From positions 1 through 26,563 of the forward strand of contig NW_013651674.1 of assembly GCF_000499385.1 (NCBI RefSeq): a stretch of 26,563 nucleotides of DNA, in the 5' to 3' direction. Shown here piece by piece: positions 10,412 to 22,502 of the stretch; positions within the stretch are counted from its first letter, which is position 1, and each line of letters begins with the position of its first letter. Origin of the DNA: Eimeria necatrix. Its lineage: Eukaryota > Apicomplexa > Conoidasida > Eucoccidiorida > Eimeriidae. Both the position numbers and the translations under genes were made by a program. The notes under the pieces were generated by a model. It was not told the origin of the DNA and made no database searches. It worked only from the letters and a program-made list of their open reading frames with translations.

Positions 10412-12600
10412 GCCATGTTAAACTGCCATCTTAGGCGAAATATCAGCCAATGTAACGTTAAAGCAATGCTCTTAACACTCGAAGATGGAACGATTAGAGC
10501 CTTGTACCAGTCTATATTTACTTATGGAATAGATACTATTCATGTGTAGTTTTTTCACGTATGTGACGTACATTCTAAAAGTTCAAAATGCCTATCGCTT
10601 CGTTTTATCTTGAAACGCACAAGGATTCACAGTCAGGCAAGCTGGTGCTGACTTTGAGGACAAACCGAGAATTCACAGCCAATCGATTATGTGCCTCTAC
10701 TCACAATTTAAATAAGTTTTAGAATCTCAGCAAGCACGTGCGACAGCAGGTTAAAAATATCCGCGCAAGCAAAGCACTGTTTTTGTCCTACCAAGCCTAA
10801 CCGTTGGGCAAGGTGCGCTGGCGTATGACTGCTGAAGAATGTGTGACTGGTTTGCACTCACCTATGAAAGGAAGCGCGCTCTTTTTACTAGAATAAAATC
10901 GCGTCCACGAAGGTGGAAAGTAGATTCTGGTATTTCTCTAGTGACACACGTGTATGGGCAACGACTCAAGAGGGAAAGGAAAGCTTATGAATTTTGCACA
11001 TTAAGGCGTTGTTTTTGTCGGTTGGACTATCTGAAGTCGTAAACTCACGTTCTTTATTTATTTCCACGAAATAAGCTGCAGTAGGTTCAATGTAATGATT
11101 GAGGTCTTTTACTGCTTCACGTATGATTCATTTCCATCGTGTCCAGCAGAGCTGCCAACAATACACAGGCCATGTTCAACTTGAAGCAGGGTTTCTTTGA
11201 AAAAACTTTCGTGATGGCCGCTCGCCAGTATTCAACTCCGTGAATACGGCAATCGCTACAAGCGCGTTTCATACATCGTAGTAGGTGGCGTGCACAAGGT
11301 AGGCTGCTATGTTAACTTCGCCCTATTCGTACCATTACGCAGGTGCTTGTCTGCCATGGCCACCCGGAAGGCCGATAACAAGGCCTCTGTTGTCTATGTT
11401 TTAGTTACTCCTTTTGTTTTATCCAATACTGCAAGGTACACACTTTCTGTGGGTATCATCAGCCAAATCAATTCCGTCTGCCCTGCAGACGCGCAACACC
11501 ACCCACGAACGCAGTTGTGATGCAAATACGTTCTTGAAAGCGGAGCACAAATTGAATTGCGAAAATGTACGTACAAGATGCCTTTTCCAAAATAACGTTT
11601 TGGGGCATGCTATTGGGTACCAAGAAGAAAACACCATGCAGTGTTTGGAAAGCAACACGTATTCGCAAATAACCTCACATTTTCGGCCAGCTCTTTTTTC
11701 TGTACATAAAGTTTGGAAAAAAAATAGCTGAAATAATGCGCGTCAAAATTAACGTCACTGCAGGGGGAAACATAATCCATGACTCCAGCAAAAGGGTAGG
11801 AACATTTAAACGCGTCTTTGGCATTGGATCACCCACGGCCTAAGTTTTGAATCAGCTTGCCATATTGTGAGATTGCAGTTTCCCCATAGTATCATGAGCT
11901 AATCGGTTGAGGGAATAGAATAATACGCAAGTGAAACTGCAGTTGCAGAGTGCCCGCCTGATAAAGCCATAAAGCGGACTTGCGTATGACGGCGTCCATG
12001 AAGGCAACGGCTTGCCAAGATTACAAGGTAGAGGGCCATTTCAAGTGTGCGCTAGACCCGAGGCCGTGTATAGTTTCTGGGAGATGCAGATTTCCCGCAG
12101 CCAAAAAATCCTCATTTAAATTCACATATTCAACGAGAAGTGCCCGCCTAACCCTCTCGTAATCTCGTTCTTTAATACAATCGCGCATGTCTTCCAGCTG
12201 ACGCACACACTAGCAATTTATGCGAATTCAGACGACGCATAGTGCCTAAGAGAGCGATTCATGAAGCAATGAGAGTTCACGCAAAAAGGCACAGTCCACC
12301 AAAAAGCATTAAGAACTGACCCTAGCGCATTTCAAACTCACGGTTGATTTTGAGCACCACGGAAGTTAATTACCGGCTGTCCATGTTGAGACGACCAGGG
12401 GAGGCTTCCACCGCGAAAGCTAAGCTATTGGGCTGTTCAAAAACACAAACATGGAGAAACATAGTCATCTAACAATTTCTTCTTGTAGAGAGATTTGCAA
12501 TTCTTCACACATACAATCATTGGTAAAGCTCAGCTGCTTTAAGAGCCTAAGTTAGCTCACGTGCTGGCACCAGCATTTGACGATTATGTAAGATGTTATG
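10412..12600. other. No gene or repeat seen
   Basis: Stops are frequent in all frames. Open frames of 60-106 codons occur on both strands around 11290-11731 and overlap each other; none shows a domain, signal peptide or clear splice context. I found no tandem repeat, tRNA-like B box or microsatellite. Confidence 0.4.
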
Positions 12601-13188
12601 GTTGCGTCAAGCAAATAAACAATGACACCATAAGGGCATCGTTTCGATGCTTGTGATTTTCCCCTTAAGTTTTACAGTCAACGTGTGCCTCCTGCCAGTT
12701 GGTATTTCCTGTTGCACCATTGGCGAAACCGAAGCAACCACAGAATGCACAACAGAGCCTCTGGCACAGGCCAGTGATGCGCTATACAAAAGGATTGTTT
12801 TGTCTTCAGCTCGCCAATATGTACCTACGGCAGTGAATAGAAGGAAACTGCTTAAGACGATTTTTCTTCGCCAGAACAAATGGTAACAGCTACCGCATGG
12901 ATGCATCGAATATTCAATAGTAACAGTAAGGGCCTGAAACGTTTGGGAATATATTTATCAAAAGCAGCTTCTTCTTTTGCAGCTAGGTGCGTACACATGC
13001 GAGCAAAATTATGGTTGAGTTATCTATTCACCTGGGACTACACGTGTATGGGACGAGTCGTATGGCGCACATCCTGCTCATGTAAGCAGCCTTCTTCAAT
13101 TCCTTTATCGCGCTCTGAAATTACTGAGTTCTCCGAGCGAATCTGCAGCACAGCCAAGTATGTGAACCTGCCTCTTCTGAAAGAGTAG
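12601..13188. other. Overlapping open frames on both strands, no gene supported
   Basis: A minus-strand frame (12906-12607, 99 codons) lies opposite a plus-strand frame (12647-12886, 79 codons), and a second plus-strand frame starts with ATG at 12880 (102 codons, to 13188). The two plus-strand frames overlap by a few bases in different frames. Such stacks are expected where stops happen to be scarce. Nothing in the translations is recognisable. Confidence 0.3.
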
Positions 13189-15048
13189 CCATACTGTCCT
13201 CCAGATGGCGCAAATTGGATAACGGCTAGCTAGCAGTTGTGTAAGCCTGCTGGATCGCAAAGAAGCAGTAAAACAAAATCGGCTCGAACACGATCAGCAC
13301 ACTGGACCTCTGAAGGAGAAAGCTGAAAAATACGGTCGTGAGGCAACGTCTTTAAAGACTTAAATAGATGGGGGGCCCTGTCTGTGTGCACCAAAACGCT
13401 TGACCAAACAATAAATGCAGCACGACTAGCCAATTGGCGTCCTTCAAGAGGCAGTACAGCGATACAGGTAGCGCTGCAGTTCCAGATCTATTGACTTTTG
13501 GTATGCATTCAAGCAACACCACCACGACAGTCAGCATGCACTGCCATGGCGTCTCCAGTTGCTGGATGCGTCAGAGCTCGATTGTGATCTTGCATGCGCG
13601 ACGTACTTCCTGAGAGCAGAGGCTCGGTAAAGCTCGCTGCCCAGTGTGGACGCACTAACATCAGTGGCGTTTATTGCTGCACCAGTTGCTTTTGTCTGCG
13701 AGTGCGCTCTCTACTGTTCTAATTTCGTCCTCATTTCGCGGCATAACTTTTGTGTCAATGTACCAACAGGTGGCACATAGGCGCTCAGACTCTTGGAGAA
13801 GCCACAGTTCAAGACACCAGCTAGTTAAAGATTTAAGATGAATTTATCCGTCCCGCATTATAGTTGAAGCACGGATACAGGGGCAACAACAGACAATGGA
13901 ACTTCCTGTATATCTCAAATATTTGCAGGTCACCCCTCAATCTACTTTTACAAAGTGCAGTACACTGACAATTGAAGACGCGTCTGCTGTGTTGCCTTCT
14001 GCGGTGCTCGTTTCACGTGCATGACAGTTTTCAATATTTCGTCCACCGTACTAACTGATGTGTCAGTCATTCTTTCCCACTGTCATCTTGTGTATGAGCC
14101 GTTGCATCGACAGAAATTGGCCTAGGCGAGTTGTCATGTATCTAGGATCCCAAGGTGCCGCGCAAGAAAGACATAACAAAAAGATATGCCATGTCACCAA
14201 AAGCCTGCGGTCCTTTTCATGATGTTTCCCAGCTGGAACGAGGAATATGCTTGATACAGCAAATGTATTTGTGTATGCGTTTTTGCTCATAGGCTCTTGC
14301 CTCCACTATCGTGTTACTCAGACCAAACAGGTCGTATGGAAAAAACAGCTATTGCAACATTGTTAGACAAACTATTGAGCAAGCGCGCACAAATTGAACA
14401 TTGACACTTCGAAATTGTGCGTGTTGCGTCTGTCGGCTCAGTTGTTTCTGGTACCAGTGGTCTTGGCACATCAGTGTCCGTGGGACATGTGCCGCAAACG
14501 CACTCGCTGGCATGAATCACAAAGTAATGCTAGAGCTGATCTTGATCCAAGTTGCATAGGTGCAGTTGTCACATCCAGGCTTTTCAGCACTGGGGGTTTA
14601 GCTAGACTTGTTGAAATAATTTTTACACTGCGTTATCTACGCACACAGAAAACTCAGTTTTTTCATGACGCTCGTTTGGAGCTTATTCTCGAAAAAAATA
14701 GTGGGGACCAAGAAAACTGCAGAATCAGTACCAGCGCCATAGAAACAGTGCCAATGCCAAACACTTAAGCGCTTAGACAAGGCCAAAAAGTTGAGAGAAA
14801 TCGTGGCTAGTAAGAATAAGGAGTCGTCCAGACCGTGCCTGTTCAAAAGCAGATATTGCAACAAGCGCGAAACACGAAATTTCCAAAGGATAAGCTGCCC
14901 ACTATGAAAGGCCACCGGTAAGCATGCGTTTTTCGCTACTCTTCAAAGTGAGTAATCATCATTAGCAGCGGTATAAATGTAAGGCTCACATTCTGATATT
15001 AAAAAAAGATTGCCGATAGAACGACAATTCTGCTAATGACTTCCTTCA
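13189..15048. other. No gene or repeat seen
   Basis: Only short frames occur. The longest (14394-14768, 124 codons) begins at TTG rather than ATG and is opposed by a 92-codon minus-strand frame. A TGCGCGACGTACTTCCTGAG at about 13595 weakly resembles the satellite anchor, but no second block is seen at the expected distance. Confidence 0.4.
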
Positions 15049-15738
15049 ATGGCTCTCTATCATCAACTTTCCCAACTTTCTGATTGTGCGTTTTACTTAG
15101 CTGACGCGAAAAACATGTGTGTACAGCTACTGGTAATCTCATCTGCCAAGCCTACGTCACCTTCCTGGATAGCAAGCCTTGCCATTTGCTCACTCATGCA
15201 CGATAAGTCATGCACGATAAGCCAGCGTCTTCTCCAGGCAAGCCAGCCGATGACGAGCGGACAACGCATATCGCTAAGTCATGGATGGCAGACGAAAGTT
15301 TGTTCGCCAGCGCGATCGCGGTATCTACATGAATGTGGGTCTATGCTGGGCGCTTGGAAGAAGCAAGCCTCAATCAACAGCTGCAGCCGTATCTTGCGTC
15401 TACAAAAAACATGCCAGATCATTGGAGATATTGATCCGTCGGGCATAAAATATCTGGAAAAGCAAATACACGTGCAAGGCAGCAGAAAAGTTGCTTATAG
15501 CAGCAAACGTGATTTACAGAGGCTGTCGAATAATACAAGTATCCCCATGCCACAGTTCCGCGTCTTGTTATTCCTGTATTACGGGAGAAACAGCTTTATT
15601 CTTGTATTACGGGAAGAGCAGCCTTTTTTTCAGGCTTTAGGTATTACTTGTAAAGAGTACTGGGCTATGGCTGCTCTTTTTTGTCTTCACTTTATTTCGT
15701 CGTGGCTCAATGTGTTTGACCAAACATACTCGCTGTAA
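15049..15738 (+). CDS. 229-codon ORF, unrecognised; may be fortuitous
   Basis: An ATG at 15049 follows an in-frame TGA at 15037 and opens 229 codons, the longest ATG-started frame outside the satellite. The product is Ser- and Cys-rich and basic, with a hydrophobic C-terminal stretch (AMAALFCLHFISSWLNVF). No domain is recognised. Two features argue against a conserved gene. A 14-bp direct duplication (CATGCACGATAAGT, about 15195-15222) and a 28-bp imperfect one (15569-15596 and 15597-15624) are not multiples of three, so they would have shifted the frame. A good acceptor-like CCTTTTTTTCAG|G also lies inside the frame, ending at 15633. Confidence 0.2.
   Translation: MALYHQLSQLSDCAFYLADAKNMCVQLLVISSAKPTSPSWIASLAICSLMHDKSCTISQRLLQASQPMTSGQRISLSHGWQTKVCSPARSRYLHECGSMLGAWKKQASINSCSRILRLQKTCQIIGDIDPSGIKYLEKQIHVQGSRKVAYSSKRDLQRLSNNTSIPMPQFRVLLFLYYGRNSFILVLREEQPFFQALGITCKEYWAMAALFCLHFISSWLNVFDQTYSL
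15569..15624 (+). repeat. 28-bp imperfect tandem duplication
   Basis: Two adjacent 28-bp copies both contain a TATTC-TGTATTACGGGA core; they differ at about five positions. The duplication lies inside the 229-codon ORF and shifts its reading frame relative to the copy. Confidence 0.85.
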
Positions 15739-18183
15739 GAGAAGTGAACTCTCGAAAGCAGTCCAGTGCTATCAAAAGACAGCAACCCTAGGAAGCACAT
15801 TTGCAACAAACAGGGCTGCAGAAATAAGAAATGCTCAGCAGCGTACGCGGTGAAGTAAATTGTATACATTTGTGCGCTTGCCATTATTTACAGCACGGCA
15901 GTTAGAGCTTGCGCTTCATGGTGCAGACAAATCAAAAAAGGGTAAACATCCAAGGATTCTTGACGAATAAAAAGTTCTCATGAAGCACTGGAAGAGGCAT
16001 CCTGCACAATGAGTGCCGGCCCATGAAATCTGAATTTTGTCTTCTGGCTTCAAAGCCGCACGGCAGCACCTTAATGGACGATGCGGTCTTATCTGAACTC
16101 CAGTGTGTAGGCAAAGGCCGCACATGTACTTGCATACTGTACCACAACAAACGCTTTGGAGCTAACCTCTTTTGACAGTAGTAGCCTTTTGCGAAGCAAA
16201 TGCTGCTATCTTCTAAATGTCAACACGATTTCCCACACATACTAACTGGCAGCTCACGGCTTTGCTTTTGTGGGATGCCACTAAATCGTCAGCATAGCAT
16301 ACATCCGACTCATCCCAATGCATTTGCAAATGGACACTAAATTGTCGACAAGCCCATGGTGCAATTCACAGAGAGTACCTTTGTGGGTGTCGAAAAGTTC
16401 GTGATCAGTCTGTTGTGCGAACGTGAACGATGAGCTGTCCCTATGACGTTAAAATCCCTAACACGTCAAGATGACTCCAGTTAAATAAAAGCATGTTCCG
16501 TTTCCCCCCATGCCTGTACTGGTGAGCGTTAACTTTCTAGCAGGATGTTTCAGCGCACATGCCCATACGTGCAGCAGCACTGGCTCAAGTGAAAATATTT
16601 TGCGTACGTCCTGCAGGTGTGGGTTTCCCTACCTTTTGGTGGCTCTTCATGCTTGGAAGCAAAAGGGAAAATTCATTGAGCGGATACTGGTCGTGCTGCA
16701 CTAAAGGCAGAATTATCGTGTCTAAGCACTCCTCTTTAATGTGAAACGAATCGAGATGAAAAACTCGCTTTTATGAAGCCGCAAACGCGAGGCGTGCCCA
16801 GAAATCTAGCAAGATAGCTAAAGGTCCCTTGTACTCTTATTATTTTCTATTGCCTCATGAAATGCATGGATAATAGGTTGCAGGTGACTTTCCGCAGGGT
16901 GTCCCAAGTCATGAGAAACACTTCGAAGACATCGAAGGCAGCACAAACGAACACGGGCTGCGCAGCAGTCAAACAGTGCACCTTCAATTTGGTGACTACT
17001 GAGACACACATCCTTTGAGTTCAAGAGGCGCTGCCTTTCTGTTGTCCTGAAACATCGAGTATATTTTTCCTCACCGCCGACGCATTAGACGTTCTTTCCA
17101 GTTATTTTCAATTGTGCATTGTTAGGTAATTCCAGGCCTTTTACTGGTAAAATCGATACAGTGATCATCCCCGTATTCAGGGCTAATGCCATATGACTTT
17201 GCCGATGCTTCATGATGCATCGCCAAATACTTGATTAGCATGTACAAATCTACTTCAACGTTAGCAAGTGCCAGTCCGAAAATGCACGGCGTCTTTGGCT
17301 ATTACACACATACCAGCCGCACTACGAACATTATATGCTTTAGCGGCTCCACATTGTCGCATTCTCCGGTGCTACGATAGGCGTACAATCTGCAACATAT
17401 GCACAGTTATTCCCTAAAGCTTTCTGTTGATCCAGGCGGGAAATCAATATAAAGACACAACTGATTGCCATATTCGAAGTTGTGAAAGATATCTGAGCCA
17501 TGTTCGCTAGCTGTCCAGGATATGCAAGGTTCACTTCTGCATTGTGAAAATGGTTCAGAAAGCACAGTCCTCTCTGGTGAGCTCAAACACGCACAACAAA
17601 CAGCACGCGCTACACCATGGTTTCCAGGCAACATAAATCACCAAAATCAAGTCGCGCGATTAATCCAATCGCTTGTTCTCTAAATGTATTGAAGAATTAA
17701 TAATTGCACTTGCATTGTTGTGCACACATTGTCGGCGGCGCCAGGCTCCGATGGCATTAGCGCAGTCGTTACACGCATCTGCAGTACAATGTACTCCTCT
17801 CAGTTGCCGCACTCCCTGGTAGGTGCATTAGCTAACGAGGCCTTATGATGGTGCACGCCTGCAAGCGAAGCATGTCAAAATTGTGCGATCGACGAAAAGG
17901 TTTCTGGAAAAAACCAGTAGCTAAGAGAAAATATGTGAAAGCCACGATGTGTTGCATCCATCGAACAGCAAGGTGAGTAGGGCAGATTATCATGCTGATG
18001 AATCATCGTAGACCTCTGGATCAAATGCGATGCATATGGCCTTTAACATAGCCATTATCATTCATATTCCACAACAAACAGATACGCAATCTCTGAGCAA
18101 CTAATAATTTTGGCACATTGTCTCCTGAGTAGTGCCATCCAACGTCTTGGACGCACGTCCTGAGGCGTCAAGAGTCTCTTGCA
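15739..18183. other. No gene or repeat seen
   Basis: Frames are short (60-75 codons) and scattered on both strands. No tandem repeat, transposon end, RNA gene or splice-bounded protein-like stretch could be supported. Confidence 0.4.
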
Positions 18184-18531
18184 TTGCTTTATTTTCACAC
18201 GAGCTGCTGCACTGACGGTGTGCAGTGTCTCTCTGAGGAAATTTACCGTTTGGTCAACCTAAACCCGCCAAATCACGGGCGGTTTGAGGTATTTAATCGG
18301 TGGTACTCCCAACAAGTAAAATGTGTCTTTTCAATGTTCCATAAATATATCGGCACTGCTGGCTTGGCGCACAGCACAGGCGGCAAGATTATCCTGCTTT
18401 CAGAAATTACACATAGCAAAGCTCACATACACTGCAAGGACGGTCAACGACAAACTGGAAAAAATCCGCAATTGCACACCAGCACGACGCGCAGCAAATT
18501 CAAGACTGGCTGCACTTGTCTGCGACACTGA
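18184..18531 (+). other. Protein-like open frame without start codon
   Basis: A plus-strand frame is open for 115 codons but begins at TTG. A stretch in its first half (SEEIYRLVNLNPPNHGRF, then FNRWYSQQVKC) reads like ordinary protein. It could be an internal exon: pyrimidine-rich TTTATTTTCACACGAG near 18190-18205, or TGTGCAG near 18219-18225, could serve as acceptors. No donor or partner exon stands out and no family is recognised. Confidence 0.15.
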
Positions 18532-21500
18532 CGAACATATTACACGGTGATTTTGGTGCCAGACTGCTGGAAGCTTTGTCCAGTTGATTAACCGCGCGCA
18601 CCATCTGTCATCAAGAGGCATGGCGAGCTCCTTCAGTGACATTGAGTCATGGCGTCCTGTGCTCGTAGTGTGTTGGACAAAGCACTACATTGTTCACTAA
18701 ATCAATCAAGCGTATTGCATTCAAATGCCCAGCAATGTATTGTACGTGCTTTACTGCTGAGTCGGTCATCGATTTTGAAGATCGTCTCTCTTCACAGTCG
18801 CTCTGACATCAAATACCCTCCATGATTACCAGCTACTATTTCCAAACACACGCACAATGCAGCGCACGCATCAAAACCATATTTGCAATTTCGTGTTCTA
18901 AGGTATCAAAGTATGAAGTTGAATACGATATACCTAGGTCTCGTAGGAATTGGTCATCTACGAGCGCAGTGTGGCGCATAGGGCTCACCCCCTGTCAATG
19001 TAGACGGCCTTTATTAGGTAGGCTACGTTGAAATACTGGGTTGTTTGCACGGCTGTGCTTCAAACTACAAAACGCTTACGTCTCTTCCTTGTAGTTCCCA
19101 TCTTCTTCATGCTGAGGCTACAAACGATGTGATTGCAGGTGCAGCAGCTTCCTAAATTGCTGCATTATATAAATACTCTTCGCAGCCCTATTTCGAGCAC
19201 GTTTTCAAAATCCTGCAAAATATGCGTCACCACATTACGTCACTCCACTCCGAGGTTCGCTCGCTTCGTTGACGCCCGCGAGTATTTGTCTGCGGACAAG
19301 GTCTCACGCAAAACGCTGTGAGAGCAAAGCGTCATTGTTTCGACCAAACTACAAATGTAGTCACTGGCGCTGGCTTGGTGAAGCAAAAAATGCAGGAGCA
19401 AGTCCATACACACAGTTCACTGCAGGGTTTTGTATAGACTGCCAATGGTCCTAGTGTGATGCGGCGCACTTCCTACGAGCAAAAAGCTGGTAACGTGAAA
19501 CCCGAATGTGTAGCAGAGTCACTCACACACACAGGGCATCAAAAAGAACACATTCCCCTAAAGAATGCTGTTAAAACTGGTTCATGTTGTTCTGGCTTTG
19601 AAAGAGCAAAAGCCTTGACATTTTGTTCGCAAACGCTGAGTGTTCATCTGGATTTGCCGCGGAAATTGAGCAACACGCGTTTGCTACAGTGCGTTCCTAT
19701 CCCATCATGAAGTGGCTACGTTTCTTTTTGGGAGATTAAACAGACTTCCTGTAGAGGCATCACTACCGGTTTCAGCATAGTTTGCCAATCACGAGACCCA
19801 TCAAAACTCTACGTGCACCGCAGTCTGAGAATACAATTTGTAGTGGGAAAGCTTTCAAAGAAGCTGTTGAAGCTAAGGAACAGTTCTAACCACAAAGCGC
19901 TCTGTTGCGCGCTCACATGGGGCGAACTTCATGTGTTGTTTCCGGAAACAAAACTGAGGCTTAATTGGTACCTAGGCATGCAGTACGAATTTGCGATTAT
20001 GCATTGAATGTTCAGCATACGTCCTGTGCAAATAATTGTATGTGTCACTGTAGACAAGTTGAAACCGCGATTGGTAGATAATGCACATGTGCGCAACCAA
20101 AGATGCCATGTTTCTTCAAAAGTAGCGCCTTTTCCCGTGTCAAAAAAGGCCATAAGCTTACGAAACAGGATGTGCGGCAGAGATGCATCACATATACCAA
20201 GTACCGCAGTTGCTTTTCTCCTACGCCGAAAAGCAAGTTAGTGCAAACTTTCACGTTGATTCTGTAATACTGAAAGTTTGCTCATCATTGTGATAATGGG
20301 ATAAGCGTTCAAGAGGCGTAGTATCTAATAAACGGATGATTCATTTCCAGGCTAGGAAATGCACGCTTTTCTATAAAGGTCAGCATCCAATATATGTGCA
20401 AATAATTTAAACACTACTTGACGCCAACTAGTAGTACAGTTGATTCCCAGTTAGCTACAACAAATCGTCAGCGCACATTCTGAGTCTCCAGGCAAACACT
20501 TTGCCAGCATATGTATTGACCTGCAGCATTGATTTGGGAAAAACCTTCATTTAATACCTCCAGTTTGTGCAATTGGTGCGGTCTACATGTATGCGGTCCT
20601 GCACTAAACTGCAGGGGAGCCGATCATCACAACAAATTTCTCTCTTAGGATTCCACCCGTCTCAAACTACGTACGATCTGAGCAAACCAGCGATGGAAAA
20701 TACTGAACAAGCCACCCAAAAAAATTACAAGCACGCATCCTGTTGTTATATTCAAACATACGGAGAACCAAAATGTGCCTATCAAGACTTTGAGAATTTT
20801 AACTGGCGCATAAGATGGGGGCAGCGGTCACTCTGTCTAAAGTTGCATGCAATGAATTGCATTTTTAGCTGTGTGCAACTTGGACACCTTTGGCAATAGT
20901 GCAGTAAGAAGATGGCGTTTTCACGGCTCATGATTGGTCGGCTTTAAATTGTGGCAACTGCTAAGGCTGACGCTTATCGGTGCAGTATAGAATGATGTTG
21001 CAGTTCTGTGACTGCCCAACATAAAAGCATTCACCATTATAACTGACTATACTACTAAGCCCCGTTTGCAAGTACTGTGTTCGAAAAGGCAAAAAAAAGT
21101 AGAGCTCAAAAATCGCGAGGTCTTCGAATGACCCGGCCTGCAGCCCGTGCCCTGAGTTCGAAAGCATTTGAAAGCGCACTCCCTATCGATAAATTCACCT
21201 CGGTTCGTTCAGGAGCCATAGACGAGGCAGCATACCAAGTTTCATGTTCGTTTTTCGCAAATTCTTATACGTTTACAATTTCGAAGCTAGTAAAAAATTC
21301 TGCTCCTCCCAGTAGATATATGTGCCAAACGTGGCGTCAAAAAGCATGGAAGAGCCAACGCCACAGGAAAAGACGTGCATTATTAACAGCACATAAGTAT
21401 ACAATCTAAAAAAGTGCACCAGTTTGTCGCGCCCTTGACGCACGTGCTACAGAGGAAATATCGCACTTCTGATTATTGAGCATGTGCAAACACGACACCA

Positions 21501-21805
21501 ATTAAGCAAGAATACTTCTTTTAAAAACCGGAGGTCTTGCGAAGTTTCCTATAGAAAGTCACTAAGAGCTGTTAAGTCAATGGCTGAAACGTTTAAGAGG
21601 ATTAAGACATGGCTACAAGGCAAGAACGTCATATTCTCAGGATTGCTTTGAAAAACGGTCGACCCTAGGCAACGTTCAAAACGAACTGTGCATAGTTAGT
21701 GTTCCTGCATCAGATCTAGGCCACGGCGCCGCTCACCCGAAATATCACGCGTGCTGTGATAGGACAATCTACAGAATACAAAACGGCGTTGCATTTCTAA
21801 AGTGG
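18532..21805. other. No gene confidently seen
   Basis: Several plus-strand frames of 60-110 codons occur (19459-19710 with ATG; 20567-20899 and 21077-21409 without ATG at the edge). The last is Lys/Arg- and Ser-rich (KAKKSRAQKSRG). None has a recognisable domain. No tandem repeats were found. Confidence 0.35.
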
Positions 21806-22045
21806 TTACACCGAACGTGCATTGGCAACGGAAGCAATTTCTTTTCTGTCTCCGATGCAGGAAAACGTTCCGTGTGCTTCTCCAGTTCGAACACTAGTAT
21901 ATTCGTTTTCAGGTTCACCCACAAGCTGAAGATTCGGCATAGGACCAGTCTTGTTTACATCAACAACGTAAAGATCACGCACAGTTGCATCCATTTGACC
22001 CTGCAAATGGTACAGAATTGAAGTGCAAAACGTCCACGAGTCCAT
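21806..22045 (-). CDS. Candidate small ORF or exon next to duplicated segment
   Basis: The frame is 79 codons from an ATG at 22045, or 62 codons from a second ATG at 21994. The downstream part reads like protein (MDATVRDLYVVDVNKTGP at its start) and is hydrophilic. A possible splice acceptor (ACCATTTGCAG|GG) lies just upstream of the second ATG, so the real exon may begin at about 22000. The boundary of the duplicated segment falls almost at the same place: the first 17-18 residues (MDSWTFCTSILYHLQGQM) are shared with the second copy near 26.24-26.29 kb, and the rest is unique. No family is recognised. Confidence 0.25.
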   Translation of the reverse strand: MDSWTFCTSILYHLQGQMDATVRDLYVVDVNKTGPMPNLQLVGEPENEYTSVRTGEAHGTFSCIGDRKEIASVANARSV

Positions 22046-22317
22046 AAAGTTCTAGATGCGTGGTGTGCCTCGAAAAGCTCCGGAGGGTACAATTATTGTG
22101 TGGTCATGCCATGACACAAGATGCTGAGCGCGCCTGTGTTTTATTGTGCTTTCGATTCAAAAATGCATTTGCTTCCACGTATATACTCGTTGCCTAGCAT
22201 GTGCGCATAATGATCGCTATTGCAGCTGACGTCAAGGACAGTCGATCAAGAACGAAGACAAGATGCCACTAGAATTTACTGAAGGGTTGAGAGTGCAAAC
22301 GCGTGGGCTGCTCGTGC
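21986..22317 (+). repeat. Direct repeat copy A (at least 332 bp)
   Basis: This segment matches 26232-26563 at a constant offset of 4246 bp. The left ~35 bp carry about five differences (for example TACAGAATTG versus TATAGATTTG), while from about 22021 to 22317 I see no difference. The left boundary is near 21986; homology is absent before it. The right boundary cannot be seen because copy B reaches the end of the window. The segment contains a TGACGTCA palindrome (22227-22234) but no convincing coding frame of its own. Confidence 0.95.
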
Positions 22318-22502
22318 CAAGATTATGATGCATCTAAAAAGAACAGTGGTAGTCTTCGACAACTTTTATCAAAGCAGCTGAGTGCAACAGATTTAGACAG
22401 AGTCAAGGAAGACGTTCAGGATTTCACTGTCTACAGTAGTGTCGCACATCGTTCAGAGGAACGGAAAAAGGCAGTTGATGGCAAGCTGTGCAGATATAGC
22501 CA
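22291..22502 (+). CDS. Candidate internal exon, Lys/Asp/Ser-rich
   Basis: After an in-frame TGA at 22288 the plus strand is open to a TAG at 22519, and a good donor (AGCCAG|GTACGA) occurs in frame at 22502. The translated stretch (for example LRQLLSKQLSATDLDRVKED) is hydrophilic and helix-like, resembling real protein more than most frames here. No ATG precedes it, so it would be an internal exon; the acceptor is uncertain (TTGAGAG or TGCCAAG). The first bases lie inside the duplicated segment. No family is recognised. Confidence 0.25.

Noticed and set aside
10096..10421. Open frames made of Phe, Lys and unknown residues
   Set aside because: They are translations of the poly-T, N and poly-A tracts at the scaffold gap.
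12607..12906. 99-codon minus-strand frame opposite a 79-codon plus-strand frame
   Set aside because: Both strands look equally protein-like, there is no recognisable motif, and the length is within chance for this composition.
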